From positions 1-26,261 of the forward strand of contig DFCS01000002.1 of assembly GCA_002367105.1 (NCBI GenBank): DNA of 26,261 bases, in the 5' to 3' direction. The position numbers and the translations under genes are program-made. The stretch comes from Hungatella sp. UBA3048 (lineage in GTDB: Bacteria > Bacillota > Clostridia > Lachnospirales > Lachnospiraceae). The notes under the pieces are model-generated. The model saw only the letters and a list, made by a program, of their open reading frames with translations. It had not been told where the DNA came from and ran no database searches. Below, piece after piece: positions 1-8,519 of the stretch (positions are counted from its first letter, which is position 1; every line of letters starts with the position of its first letter).

Positions 1-130
1 CGAAAAAATCTTGACACTATCGCCGGATTTTAGCCGGACTGACAGAAAATTTATCATAATTGTTAATATTTTAATTATTTAAAAATAGATCTTACAATTG
101 ATTTTTAATTGCCTTTCCCATGATGGGAAG

Positions 131-172
131 AAAAAGAGTTGTGCACTTTTTTGCCAGTACACAACTCTTTTT
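131..172 (-). terminator. Bidirectional intrinsic terminator at the end of the polysaccharide cluster
   Basis: A stem of about 15 pairs with one mismatch is formed by 131-146 and 157-172, around the core GAGTTGTG/CACAACTC. The loop is about 10 bases. It has an A-tract on the left and a T-tract on the right, so it can stop transcription from either side. It lies about 60 bases past the stop codon of the minus-strand glycosyltransferase at 234-1205. Positions 1-130 are AT-rich and I see no gene there; a short inverted repeat (TTCCCAT/ATGGGAA, 115-129) is the only other structure. Confidence 0.85.
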
Positions 173-233
173 TTATGCAAAAAAACATCTTGCAAATAGG
201 TTACACTCAAACGCGGCAATCATTAAGATTCTA

Positions 234-1205
234 TTAGAAGTTTTTTGGACAAATACCTTTTTTCCAATATTCCTTGTTCATAGTAAAGCTTAAAACCAGC
301 CCCTTTGGCAGGCTGCGATACCGCTTACCCATAAGATATCCCATATATTTAAAACCGCTCTTTACAATAACTCCGGGAATAAGCCATGGCTTTTTCACCT
401 TTATAAGCCAGGCGCAGGTCTTTTTCACAAGACGGATCCCCTCGCCTTCCGAGCGGATTCCCTCAAACACCTCCGGGTGGTCGGCCTGGGATACCGCAAG
501 GTCAAAATTCCGTTTAAACTGGGCGATACAGCCGTAATTATGGGAATGGTACACGTTTGCATCGGCTGCATAGGCTACCGCCTGCCCCCGGTGTCTTACC
601 GCATTTCCAGCATAAATCATGTCCTCATTAAAAATAGTCCGCTTAATAAATCCGCCGGCCTCCAAAAATGCAGCCCGGTCATAGGCGCAGCAGACGTTGG
701 AGGCAAAAAAGGTCTTGATTCCCAGCTCCTTTAGATCCTTACCTGTTTTCACCCGGCTTTGTACCGGGTAATTAAAGGAACGGGTATACTGCTCCGCCAG
801 GGCACAGTCAGGATTCGGCAGCTGCCTTCCATAGGCCATGACCACCTTTTCTCCGGCTTTTCCTGACTGGTCTAAGCCTCTTACCAGCGCTCCTATTAAA
901 TTCCCATCAGACGGAACTGCGTCATCGGTCATAAATACCATAATATCTGCCTCAGAATAACCGGCTCCCCGGTTTCTGGTACCGCCATGGTCAAATTCCT
1001 CTTTTGTCACATGGTGTACTTCCAGATTGGGGACCCAGCCATATTCCTCATCCTTCCAATAGGACCGCTCCGTGTTCATGATGATGATCCGCCGGATAGG
1101 GTATGACTGTTCCCCCAGGCGTTTCAGCAAAAGCTGTAACTTCACATCAGGTCTATATACGGGAATTATCACATCAACGGATTTTTCCTGCCTTTTTTCT
1201 TCCAT
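234..1205 (-). CDS. GT2 family glycosyltransferase (rhamnosyltransferase-like)
   Basis: This is a predicted cytoplasmic, membrane-associated glycosyltransferase of 323 residues with a GT-A fold, adding one sugar to a lipid-linked polysaccharide repeat unit. The N-terminal nucleotide-binding strand DVIIPVYRP is at residues 11-19. The motif FDHGGTRNRGA (71-81) and the acidic metal-binding site MTDDAVP (D94, D95) match the rhamnosyltransferase-like branch of GT2. A second acidic motif, FNEDMIYAG (192-200), is the likely catalytic region. The basic C-terminus has no clear membrane anchor. It is the last gene of the minus-strand cluster, about 90 bases after the DUF2142-like gene and followed by the terminator at 131-172. 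The start is supported by a GGTAGG-type ribosome site. Rhamnose as donor is only a family analogy, because no rhamnose biosynthesis genes are in the window. Confidence 0.85.
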   Translation of the reverse strand: MEEKRQEKSVDVIIPVYRPDVKLQLLLKRLGEQSYPIRRIIIMNTERSYWKDEEYGWVPNLEVHHVTKEEFDHGGTRNRGAGYSEADIMVFMTDDAVPSDGNLIGALVRGLDQSGKAGEKVVMAYGRQLPNPDCALAEQYTRSFNYPVQSRVKTGKDLKELGIKTFFASNVCCAYDRAAFLEAGGFIKRTIFNEDMIYAGNAVRHRGQAVAYAADANVYHSHNYGCIAQFKRNFDLAVSQADHPEVFEGIRSEGEGIRLVKKTCAWLIKVKKPWLIPGVIVKSGFKYMGYLMGKRYRSLPKGLVLSFTMNKEYWKKGICPKNF

Positions 1206-1292
1206 TGCAATTTCCTACCTTCCAGTTAAATGCTCCGCGAGCAGCCGCCAAGATTAAGCGAGCTTTCATTTGGCTCGCCCCCTTCGTATGAA

Positions 1293-2897
1293 TCAGTAGC
1301 GCAGGCACGCCGTGGAACAGATGCGTATCAGGGCATAGATGCTCACAAAGCATTCCAGATACCATGCACTTTTCCTTAAATCCATGTTTATGACCAGGCG
1401 TTTATCAAATACAACCAACAGCCCAAGGGGCAGCAGGGGAATAAAATACCTTCCCTGGACCCCCGTTATATAGGTAAGATCCCGCGGCGTCCAGCCTAAT
1501 AACATGGAGGCAAGAACCAGACAGGCACTTAAAAACACCAGAATGACCATCCATAGCTTCTGTCCGCCAGATATTGGAGCTTCTTCCCCTTCCCTCCTTA
1601 TCACGCTGACAAAAAGCACATACCACAAAATCATGAGGCAGAAGGGAGGCACGGTCAGATTAGGGTCCAAATTGCCCAGAAATCCTCCAAGCATGGTAGT
1701 CAGATAATAATCAAACTGGGTCACCAGGGTTTCATAATATACTTTAAAGATACGATAAGGGTGTTCCCACACATCCTGCAGCGTATATCCTGCCGCTTCA
1801 CTCCAGCCCACATAGCTTTCTGTTGTGGTCGCCCACGCAGAAAGGACCAGACGGTTTACCATAAACACCGCCAGAACGACTGCAGTTATAACGCTTATTA
1901 CTGAGATCCAGTAATTCTTTTTTGACTTAAATTTAGAAGAAGGAATAAACAGGCAGATCCCGGCCACCGGCAGATAAACGATCTTTCCAGGTTCCAGAAG
2001 GATCAGCAAAAGCGCCAGAAGAACCGTATCCTTTACGGTCACTTTCTCTTTCTCAAAGGCTAAGTAAAAGCACCAGGCCAGAAAAAGCATGGACAGGCCG
2101 ATAAAGGCCGTATCATAGGAAAAGGATGCTGCCAGGTGAAGAGTCATGGGAAGACACGATACCGCCATAAGAAGCTCTTTTTTAAAGGGCATGATCTTAA
2201 CGGCCAGGGCTGCCATACCTGCAAAAGCAAGAAGGTTGAACAGCCTGCCAAGATATACCAAAGGGATGTATCCCAGATGGAGCAGCCTGGCAAGGCAGAT
2301 CCCAAGGGCCTGGGGTAAGTAAACCACAGGCGTAGTGTTCACCGGTATTTCGTAGCGGACCGTCATTCCCTCGCTGTTATCAAGGGAAAACATCTCCTTA
2401 AGGACCAGGTTGTATGTGTCCCGTCCCACATTGGTATAAAGTCCGGGAGCATCATCTCCGCTCCGAACCAGAACATTGGCTCCCCGGCTGATCCTCTCTT
2501 TTTCCTCCTCTGTTGCACGGGAAAGAAAGGAGTCATCTGCCACCGCCGGTTTGCCCATAAGCTGGCTGGAGAGCCGGTAAGCGCTGGTAAAATGGGCCGC
2601 CTCATCGGGAGTTGAAAAAGGAGTCAGAACCAGCATATAAAACAGTCCGAGAATTACCACGGCCCCTGGAAACAATAAAAAGGATGGAGTCTTAACGATC
2701 CACAAAACTGCTCCCAGACACGCCAGAAATCCACAGCCAAACACGATGATCCACCAATAAAAGCGACGGACTGCCTCAAATTCCGGTGAGGGGATCCCCA
2801 CTATGGTTTCCTCATAGGTTTTTATAAAGAGAAAGGCGAGAAAAAAACAAGTTACCGCCGTAAGCCACAATCCCTTTTTATTCAGAACGAGCTTCAT
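1293..2897 (-). CDS. DUF2142-like polytopic membrane protein
   Basis: This 534-residue integral membrane protein has roughly ten or more hydrophobic segments. It resembles DUF2142 proteins, which are common in Gram-positive surface polysaccharide clusters and resemble GT-C glycosyltransferases or polymerases. A large extracytoplasmic loop follows the early segments: STPDEAAHF lies at about residue 113, with the acidic/His pattern typical of GT-C first loops. I chose the ATG at 2897 instead of an in-frame ATG at 2942 because AAGGAGG lies 9 bases upstream and the hydrophobic segment begins shortly after. It overlaps the end of the DUF2304 gene by 20 bases, suggesting translational coupling. No dedicated Wzy polymerase is recognisable nearby, so this gene is the best local candidate for a polymerase or for a GT-C transferase using polyprenyl-phosphate sugar. 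That role is inference. Confidence 0.75.
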   Translation of the reverse strand: MKLVLNKKGLWLTAVTCFFLAFLFIKTYEETIVGIPSPEFEAVRRFYWWIIVFGCGFLACLGAVLWIVKTPSFLLFPGAVVILGLFYMLVLTPFSTPDEAAHFTSAYRLSSQLMGKPAVADDSFLSRATEEEKERISRGANVLVRSGDDAPGLYTNVGRDTYNLVLKEMFSLDNSEGMTVRYEIPVNTTPVVYLPQALGICLARLLHLGYIPLVYLGRLFNLLAFAGMAALAVKIMPFKKELLMAVSCLPMTLHLAASFSYDTAFIGLSMLFLAWCFYLAFEKEKVTVKDTVLLALLLILLEPGKIVYLPVAGICLFIPSSKFKSKKNYWISVISVITAVVLAVFMVNRLVLSAWATTTESYVGWSEAAGYTLQDVWEHPYRIFKVYYETLVTQFDYYLTTMLGGFLGNLDPNLTVPPFCLMILWYVLFVSVIRREGEEAPISGGQKLWMVILVFLSACLVLASMLLGWTPRDLTYITGVQGRYFIPLLPLGLLVVFDKRLVINMDLRKSAWYLECFVSIYALIRICSTACLRY

Positions 2898-3249
2898 GTT
2901 GGCCTTCCTCCTTCTCCCTGGCATCTTCCCGGTCCAGAGCAAGCATCTGGATCAGCTCCGTCATTTTCCGCTCCAGCTGGGATATTTTGACAGACTGGAA
3001 GAAAACCTTTACCAGCAGGATAAATATCATGAAGGTAAAGATAAAATTAGCGGTGGAATAGGTTCCCACCATCCGGGATATGAAATCAGCCAATGGAGGG
3101 AATAAGCTGAATATCACCAAAAGCAGGGCAAACATCACCCAAAAGATAGAATCCTCTATCTTCATCTTGGAATGGCGTATTCTTCTAAGTACATAAAATG
3201 TAAGCAATATGGAAACGCATATCAGTACGCAGCGAAGCAAAACTGTCAT
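2878..3249 (-). CDS. DUF2304 family small membrane protein
   Basis: This small protein of 123 residues has about three transmembrane segments (approximately residues 3-20, 35-55 and 68-85). A charged, coiled-coil-like C-terminal tail follows, rich in Glu, Lys and Arg. This layout fits DUF2304, which in many bacteria is encoded beside a polyprenyl-phosphate glycosyltransferase. That is the arrangement here, with the GT2 gene ending 17 bases upstream. It could anchor or regulate that transferase at the membrane; this is inference from gene pairing. A purine-rich ribosome site (GGAAGGGAG) precedes the ATG. Its 3' end overlaps the start of the DUF2142-like gene by 20 bases. Confidence 0.8.
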   Translation of the reverse strand: MTVLLRCVLICVSILLTFYVLRRIRHSKMKIEDSIFWVMFALLLVIFSLFPPLADFISRMVGTYSTANFIFTFMIFILLVKVFFQSVKISQLERKMTELIQMLALDREDAREKEEGQHEARSE

Positions 3250-3266
3250 GTTCGTTCTCCCTTCCT

Positions 3267-3965
3267 TTATCTCCTGTCCCTAATGCGGAAGCTCTGAACC
3301 AGCAATATGGAAAACAGCATCTTTCCCATATACCGGGCCGCATTGACCGGATTTAAATAGCTCTCTCCCAGAATCCGTTCATCCATGATCACAGGGATTT
3401 CCGCGACTTTAGCCCCCTGGCTGATCAAATAGGAGATCGTATCCGGTTCCGGACCATAATTTAAGCCATCAGCAAATTCCTTGATCATCTTCCTGCTGAA
3501 CATGCGCATACCGGAGGTAGGATCGCTGACCTTCACCCCAGTGGTGAACCAGATGGAGCCGCTTAAGAGCCTGCTCCCAAGCATCCGCATGGAATGGGGT
3601 TTCTTCCCTGTCATAAACCTGGAGCCGATAACAATATCATAGCCCTCGTCCATCTTCTCTTTCATGGGAAGGATATATTCCGGCCGGTGCTGCCCATCCC
3701 CGTCAAACTGTATGGCATACCGGTAACCGCGCCTGTGAGCATATTTAAGCCCGGTCTGGAACGCTCCGGCAAGTCCCAGATTCATGGGCAGGTCAATGAT
3801 CTTCCAGCCATGCTTTCTGCAGATATCGGCTGTTTGATCGGTAGAACCGTCGTTAATGATCACATAATCAAACATGGGATAGTTCGTGATGACATGTCCT
3901 ACCACGCGCTCAATATTTAAAGCCTCATTGTATGCAGGTATTACTACCAGTACCTTATCCATCAT
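3267..3965 (-). CDS. GT2 glycosyltransferase, dolichyl/polyprenyl-phosphate sugar synthase-like
   Basis: This is a 232-residue GT-A glycosyltransferase of the DPM1/polyprenyl-phosphate hexose synthase type. It probably moves a sugar from a nucleotide donor to a polyprenyl phosphate on the cytoplasmic face. The N-terminus VLVVIPAYNE (5-14), the nucleotide motif INDGSTDQT (37-45) and the metal/catalytic motif QFDGDGQHRPE (86-96) are intact. The family motif around SDPTSGMRMFSRK is present. The protein lacks the C-terminal membrane domain found in larger relatives, which fits pairing with the separate DUF2304 membrane protein just downstream. Its ATG overlaps the stop of the flippase gene (ATGA at 3962-3965), so the two are probably translationally coupled. 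A second ATG follows immediately at 3962. Confidence 0.88.
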   Translation of the reverse strand: MMDKVLVVIPAYNEALNIERVVGHVITNYPMFDYVIINDGSTDQTADICRKHGWKIIDLPMNLGLAGAFQTGLKYAHRRGYRYAIQFDGDGQHRPEYILPMKEKMDEGYDIVIGSRFMTGKKPHSMRMLGSRLLSGSIWFTTGVKVSDPTSGMRMFSRKMIKEFADGLNYGPEPDTISYLISQGAKVAEIPVIMDERILGESYLNPVNAARYMGKMLFSILLVQSFRIRDRR

Positions 3966-5269
3966 TTCTTCCGCTCCATTCTCTCTTTTACCTCTGCACC
4001 GCCCATGTTTCCAGGACGTAACGGTATGCCTGCATGACGTTCCTCAGTAATAAAAATGCGGATCGCCTGTCCCATAAAGCAAAGCATGAGAATCAGCATT
4101 TCCAGCGTATAAGAGAAGGCCGCTCCGTTGATCCCTCCCTCTCCCACCAGCCAGAAGGAGAGAAAGAAGGAAAGGATGCAGACCGGCACATAGCCAAAAA
4201 AGATTCCCTTCTGCTTTTTCATGATAACAAGCACATAATAAAACAGATTCATAACCGCAAAGAAACCGCCGCCCAGCACGATGAAAAGAAGCCCGGATTT
4301 ATACGGTTTAAGTTCCACATTAGAAATGGCTCCCAGTACAGGAACCCCAATCGCCCAGGCTCCTGCCAGGGCAATGACCGTTAGAAGGAATATGATTCCG
4401 GAAAGCTTCTTTAAGCCGGTCTTAAATTCCACAAAATTCCGTTCCTCCCACTGGTAAGACATCCTGGTCAAAAAGGGGCGGATCACAAAGTTAGCAGCCA
4501 GGTTAATGACTGAAGTCGGCATAAAAATAGCCACAAAAACAGCGTTGTCCGTGGAAGTCATCCTGGCATCCACCGCATATTTTGCCATGGCAAAAATAAG
4601 CCCGTCCAGAAAAACAGATAAAAACAGCAAAAAACTGTCCTGCAAAAGCTTCCACTGCCTGCCGGGTGTTCTGGTAAACACCATTCCGGGAACACTCTCC
4701 GCCATTCTTTTATCAAACAGCAGGATCCCAGCTCCCTGGGAAAGGACTGCAACCACGCAGGAAAATACAAGCTCCCTTGTAACAGCAAGGGTTCCTAAAA
4801 AACAAAACACAGACAACAGGGTTCTAAATGCCATGGCCTGTCCTGTAAGATACAGCCGCCCGTTTCTCTGAAATTCCGATTCATACACATCGGCAAATCC
4901 GTCAAGCACCTTATAAAGCACCATCAAGAATACCACCAGTGCCTTTTGAGGCGTATAGCCTGCCGACGGAGACAGGGTATTAAAAATGATATAGCAGGTT
5001 CCAAATATGACTGCCATGGAACAGGTGGCAAACCGGGCCAGACGATATTCGGAAAACGTATAGCTTTGGCTTGTATCCGTGCTCTGCAAAGGCCTCATGC
5101 CAAAATAGGCCACCAAAAACATCTGCTGCCCAAATGTGCTGAATGCAAAGCCAAAGATCCCTCCCTGTTCCGTTCCTATGAGATGGTTGACAAGGGCCGT
5201 GAGTATCATGCTGGAGCCGGCATAAACCAGGCTTCCGATCATATTCCAGGCCACATTTTTTCGTTCCAT
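3962..5269 (-). CDS. Wzx/MATE-like oligosaccharide flippase (second copy in cluster)
   Basis: This 435-residue polytopic membrane protein has about 12-14 hydrophobic segments. It resembles the polysaccharide exporter branch of the MOP superfamily. The N-terminal MERKNVAWNMIGSLVYAG pattern (short basic start, then the first helix) is typical of Wzx-type proteins. The likely role is to flip undecaprenyl-pyrophosphate-linked repeat units, or polyprenyl-phosphate sugars, across the membrane. A second flippase gene lies directly upstream and is only distantly similar, so this is not a recent duplication. The gene has its own promoter (5346-5374) and is the first gene of a unit running through the GT2, DUF2304 and DUF2142-like genes. 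A GAGG ribosome site lies about 9 bases before the ATG. The lipid-linked substrate cannot be told from sequence. Confidence 0.8.
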   Translation of the reverse strand: MERKNVAWNMIGSLVYAGSSMILTALVNHLIGTEQGGIFGFAFSTFGQQMFLVAYFGMRPLQSTDTSQSYTFSEYRLARFATCSMAVIFGTCYIIFNTLSPSAGYTPQKALVVFLMVLYKVLDGFADVYESEFQRNGRLYLTGQAMAFRTLLSVFCFLGTLAVTRELVFSCVVAVLSQGAGILLFDKRMAESVPGMVFTRTPGRQWKLLQDSFLLFLSVFLDGLIFAMAKYAVDARMTSTDNAVFVAIFMPTSVINLAANFVIRPFLTRMSYQWEERNFVEFKTGLKKLSGIIFLLTVIALAGAWAIGVPVLGAISNVELKPYKSGLLFIVLGGGFFAVMNLFYYVLVIMKKQKGIFFGYVPVCILSFFLSFWLVGEGGINGAAFSYTLEMLILMLCFMGQAIRIFITEERHAGIPLRPGNMGGAEVKERMERKK

Positions 5270-5345
5270 TTATTTTCCTCTTATTTGTCCGCGGTTTTGG
5301 GGCATAATGGTATACCCACCGGTTATTTCCTCACAACGTCCCTTT

Positions 5346-5374
5346 ATTCTACAATATCCGGCTTAAAAAGTAAA
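5346..5374 (-). promoter_or_regulatory. Promoter of the flippase-GT2-DUF2304-DUF2142 unit
   Basis: Reading the minus strand, the -35 is TTTACT (5369-5374), the spacer is exactly 17 bases and the -10 is TAGAAT (5346-5351). It starts TTTACTTTTT, as do the promoters at 14552-14580 and 15738-15766. It lies about 77 bases before the flippase ATG at 5269. Confidence 0.7.
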
Positions 5375-5390
5375 CTTAAAACCACCAAGG

Positions 5391-6833
5391 CTACTCTTTT
5401 GTGATCCCGGAAATACGGCACAGGTACAAAAAAGCCTCCAGCCGGAACAGCCAGGAAAGCCCTGCATAAACAACAACCCCTACCAGAATCTGTACGACCA
5501 GGGTCAAGAGCGTTCCTTCTATTATATATTGTACTCCGTAAGCAAAGAGGCACATCACCGCCGATAAAAGAAGGGAAGGAAGTACATCCTTCCACTGCTC
5601 AAAAAAGCTGTAGTTTAAAAGCTTTTTATTGGGATAGGCATTGATAAAGGTGCAGATGAAATCGGTTACTGCCCTTAAGGCCACCATGGTATAGATCCCA
5701 AAGGGAATGCTGATCAGAAGCGCAGCCATGCTGACTGCCTTCTTTATTATTTCCAGTTTGAGGAATATCTCGCTTTTTCCCATGGCATTGATGGCCTGCA
5801 GATTCGCCACATGAAGGGGCCAGGTTGCATAGGCTACACACAACAGCCGAAGCATGGGGACACAGGGTAAATACCGGTCCGTCAAAAGGAGCTTTACCAT
5901 AGGCTCAGCCACGGCAATCAATCCGGCCATCATGGGAAACACCAGGTAAGAGCTGGTGACTATGGACCTTCTCACCATACGCTTTAGCGTCTCCTTGTCC
6001 TCCTGGCAGGCCGAAAAAGCAGGAAGCATGACCGACTGGATCGCCGCCCCAAGATTATTTGCAATCAGAGCAGGAAACTGGTTTCCTCTTGAGTATTGCC
6101 CCATCATGGCGGAATTATATAATTTCCCGATGACCAGCCCGTAAACATTATTAAATACTGTATCAATAAGGCCGGAACAAAGTATCTTCCAGCCATAAGA
6201 GAACAATTCCTTCGCCTTCTTAACGGAAAAAAGAAGCCTTGGCCTCCACTTCACCAGAAATACCAGCATGACCATTAAGAAAAAGCTGTAGAAAAACTGC
6301 TGCATGGCAAGGGCCCACAGACCCAGTCCCCTGTATGCCAGAAATACGCCGATGATACCGGAGCAAAGGGCGGCAAAAAGACTTGCCAGGCAAAGCTTGC
6401 GAAACTCCATATTCCTGGCGACCACAGCAGACTGCACGGAGGTGACGGCGCCAAAAAACAGGGTCACAGAAAGGACCCGGAGCACGGTCGTAAAAACAGG
6501 CTGTCCGTAAAAAGAAGCTATGGCCGGAGCCGAGAAAAAGAGAATTACATATAAAACAAAAGCTATGGCTCCGCTGATATAAAATGCAGAGGAATAATCA
6601 GCCTCATCCACCGTCCGTTTCTGGATCAGGGAGGTGTTAAAACCGCTTTGGACAAACACATTTCCGATGGTAATAAATATCATGATGAGCATGACTTCCC
6701 CGGACTCTGCCGGTGTCAGCATCCTGGCAAGCAGAACCGAAACAAGGAACTGAATCCCCTGTGTACCCCCGTTTTCCATCACTTTCCAGAACAGACCGGA
6801 AAGGACCTTTTTTTTCATATTTTCCTGGTACAT
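5391..6833 (-). CDS. Lipopolysaccharide/teichuronic-acid-type flippase (WzxC-like)
   Basis: This 480-residue polytopic membrane protein belongs to the polysaccharide transporter branch of the MOP superfamily. It has a WzxC/TuaB-like opening: KVLSGLFWKVMENGG (9-23), then LLARMLTPAESG near residues 34-45. About 14 hydrophobic helices are visible, and the length is normal for the family. The predicted role is export of a lipid-linked oligosaccharide across the cytoplasmic membrane. The start at 6833 is preceded by AAGGAG about 10 bases upstream; an internal ATG at 6818 is less well placed. It has its own promoter (6876-6904), divergent from the L,D-transpeptidase gene. The next flippase gene begins about 120 bases downstream behind its own promoter, so this gene may form a single-gene unit. 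Confidence 0.85.
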   Translation of the reverse strand: MYQENMKKKVLSGLFWKVMENGGTQGIQFLVSVLLARMLTPAESGEVMLIMIFITIGNVFVQSGFNTSLIQKRTVDEADYSSAFYISGAIAFVLYVILFFSAPAIASFYGQPVFTTVLRVLSVTLFFGAVTSVQSAVVARNMEFRKLCLASLFAALCSGIIGVFLAYRGLGLWALAMQQFFYSFFLMVMLVFLVKWRPRLLFSVKKAKELFSYGWKILCSGLIDTVFNNVYGLVIGKLYNSAMMGQYSRGNQFPALIANNLGAAIQSVMLPAFSACQEDKETLKRMVRRSIVTSSYLVFPMMAGLIAVAEPMVKLLLTDRYLPCVPMLRLLCVAYATWPLHVANLQAINAMGKSEIFLKLEIIKKAVSMAALLISIPFGIYTMVALRAVTDFICTFINAYPNKKLLNYSFFEQWKDVLPSLLLSAVMCLFAYGVQYIIEGTLLTLVVQILVGVVVYAGLSWLFRLEAFLYLCRISGITKE

Positions 6834-6875
6834 ACTGGCTTTTCTCCTTGCTTTACCAATTTACATTTACGCCTT

Positions 6876-6904
6876 ATTGTACTATATTCCCCAATAAATG
6901 TAAA
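6876..6904 (-). promoter_or_regulatory. Promoter of the WzxC-like flippase gene
   Basis: On the minus strand the -35 is TTTACA (6899-6904), the spacer is 17 bases and the -10 is TACAAT (6876-6881), preceded by ATATAG. It shares spacing and the TATAGTACAATA block with the promoter at 14552-14580. Confidence 0.7.
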
Positions 6905-6918
6905 TCGTATATAGCATT

Positions 6919-6955
6919 TTGAACTTACTTGTGTTAAAGTATAAAGGAATATAAT
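6919..6955 (+). promoter_or_regulatory. Probable promoter region of the L,D-transpeptidase gene
   Basis: Two overlapping candidates are visible. One is TTGAAC (6919-6924) with a short 15-base spacer to TATAAA (6940-6945). The other is a perfect TATAAT at 6950-6955 without a good -35. I cannot choose between them. The region is divergent from the flippase promoter at 6876-6904, so the two start regions are almost back to back. Confidence 0.4.
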
Positions 6956-6987
6956 TTTCATTTTTAGAATTCAGGAGGTTTTAAATT

Positions 6988-8439
6988 ATGCGTAAACTGA
7001 CACGAAGCCTGACGCTTCTCTGCCTGACGGCTGCTCTTATTACCGGACAGGCCTCCCTTGCATGGGCAGATGAAGCATATGGACCGGGATTTAAGAATGG
7101 TGTCCCCATCAGTCAGAGCGAAGGGCAGTCTGAAGATCAGAACCAGACGAACACCCAGACGCAGGAAGGCGTAACTACAGATGAAGCGGAAAACGCTTTG
7201 GCAAATGCCGGTATAGACATTGGAAAAGAAGGGGAAGGCGGCGGCGAAGACGGTGAAGTAGATGAAGCCACCAAAGCTGCTCAGGAAGCGTTAAAAGCTA
7301 ATTTCCCACGTCTCCAGACTACCGTTATGGTCGGTGACAGCAACTGGTCGCAGCCATTTGTAAATGATGCATGGATCACAAATAACGGACAGGGCTTTCA
7401 CGGTATGTCCACCTTTCTTACCAATATTGTTGGAAACGTGCTTTACCGGACCTATACCTCCAGCACCGGCTGGTCTCCATGGGTTTTGAACGGACAGCAG
7501 ACTACCAACTATGCCAATGATATAAACATTGAAGCAGTGCAGATGAGGTTTTCCGGTTATGTGGATAACCAGTTCGACCTCTACTATACCGCACAGTTGG
7601 AAGACGGGACCACCATGGGCTGGGCAAAGAATGGGACCACCACAGGAACTATGGGAGCCGGACATTACATAACAGGGCTGAGAATGGCCTTTTACACCAA
7701 GAATTCCCAGTTCCCTTATGCAACAGAGAAGCCTGTGATTTCCGCCGTTGCAGACGGAATGCGGCTGATCGATGGCGGCCTCCGTTACTTTAACGGAGAT
7801 GGAACATCCTTCACCGGCTGGGCATGGGCAGGCAATGAACGTTACTATTTCCAGGATTCCTATCCGGTGACCGGCTGGCAGTATCTTGACGGCTTCAAAT
7901 ATTATTTTGACGAGTCCGGAAAAATGCTCTCTGACTTAGAGCCAATTATCGGCGCTAAGGGACCATTCCTCATCAGCATCAACAAAACCATGAACTGCAT
8001 GACCATCTTTGCCAAAGATGGGAACAACGGTTTTATTATTCCGTTAAAATCCTTTTTGACCTCCACCGGACCGGATACCCCGCTTGGGACATACCAGACT
8101 CCGGAAAAGTACCGCTGGAGGGATATGAATCACGGAATCTTTACCCAGTACGCGACCCGTATCTGGAAGGGCTTCTTAATTCATTCCATTCTGTACAGCA
8201 AACCTAACAATATGACGCTGGATCCAATGACATATAATTATATGAGCATTGCTCAGTCAGCGGGATGCGTCCGGCTCCTCTCCGGAGATGCCAAGTGGGT
8301 ATATGATCACTGTGCGATTGGTACTACTGTTACGATTTACGAATCACCGGTTCCAGGTCCCTATGAGAGACCTGCCATTGAACAGATCATACCAGAAACC
8401 CAGACCTGGGATCCTACTGATCCTAATATTGCAAGATAA
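6988..8439 (+). CDS. Secreted L,D-transpeptidase with ChW-like and choline-binding-like repeats
   Basis: This 483-residue secreted protein has a signal peptide at residues 1-27, probably cut after SLAWA. A low-complexity Gln/Thr and Gly/Glu-rich linker follows (about 40-100). Clostridial hydrophobic-W-like repeats lie at about 150-235, with GWSPWVLNG at 161-169 and a weaker unit around GWAKNGT. Two choline-binding-like units follow at about 264-313 (GLRYFNGDG, GWQYLDGFKYYFD). The C-terminal YkuD domain (about 326-451) carries H399 and the catalytic motif SAGCVRL, with C427 and R429. These enzymes form 3-3 cross-links in peptidoglycan or attach proteins to it. The second position of the usual SHGC motif is Ala, a variant I associate with clostridial YkuD proteins. 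AGGAGG (6973-6978) sits 9 bases before the ATG. It is the only plus-strand gene inside the polysaccharide cluster and has its own terminator. Confidence 0.92.
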   Translation: MRKLTRSLTLLCLTAALITGQASLAWADEAYGPGFKNGVPISQSEGQSEDQNQTNTQTQEGVTTDEAENALANAGIDIGKEGEGGGEDGEVDEATKAAQEALKANFPRLQTTVMVGDSNWSQPFVNDAWITNNGQGFHGMSTFLTNIVGNVLYRTYTSSTGWSPWVLNGQQTTNYANDINIEAVQMRFSGYVDNQFDLYYTAQLEDGTTMGWAKNGTTTGTMGAGHYITGLRMAFYTKNSQFPYATEKPVISAVADGMRLIDGGLRYFNGDGTSFTGWAWAGNERYYFQDSYPVTGWQYLDGFKYYFDESGKMLSDLEPIIGAKGPFLISINKTMNCMTIFAKDGNNGFIIPLKSFLTSTGPDTPLGTYQTPEKYRWRDMNHGIFTQYATRIWKGFLIHSILYSKPNNMTLDPMTYNYMSIAQSAGCVRLLSGDAKWVYDHCAIGTTVTIYESPVPGPYERPAIEQIIPETQTWDPTDPNIAR

Positions 8440-8471
8440 CCTGGGCAGATAACTTTATAATAATAAAAAGC

Positions 8472-8513
8472 ATGGGCAGGAAACGGATTATACCGGATCC
8501 TGCCCATATTTTT
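8472..8513 (+). terminator. Intrinsic terminator after the L,D-transpeptidase gene
   Basis: A perfect 10-bp stem ATGGGCAGGA (8472-8481) / TCCTGCCCAT (8498-8507) is followed by ATTTTT. A run of A before the stem lets it also serve the convergent minus-strand gene that ends at 8520. Confidence 0.88.
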
Positions 8514-8519
8514 GCCGCT

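Noticed and set aside
1257..1278. Hairpin GCGAGC/GCTCGC as a terminator between the DUF2142-like gene and the last GT2
   Set aside because: It has only a 6-bp stem with a 9-base loop and no T-run, so it is too weak to call.
4946..5404. A 152-codon plus-strand frame
   Set aside because: It is antisense to the flippase gene, lacks a good ribosome site, and includes the minus-strand promoter at 5346-5374.
3962..6833. Tandem duplication of one flippase gene
   Set aside because: Both encode MOP-type exporters, but their sequences show no extended identity and the lengths differ (435 and 480 residues). They are better seen as two distinct subfamilies.
7291..7665. A 124-codon minus-strand open frame
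   Set aside because: It lies wholly inside the L,D-transpeptidase gene, has no ribosome site, and its protein has no domain-like pattern. The plus-strand frame has a signal peptide and a complete catalytic motif.
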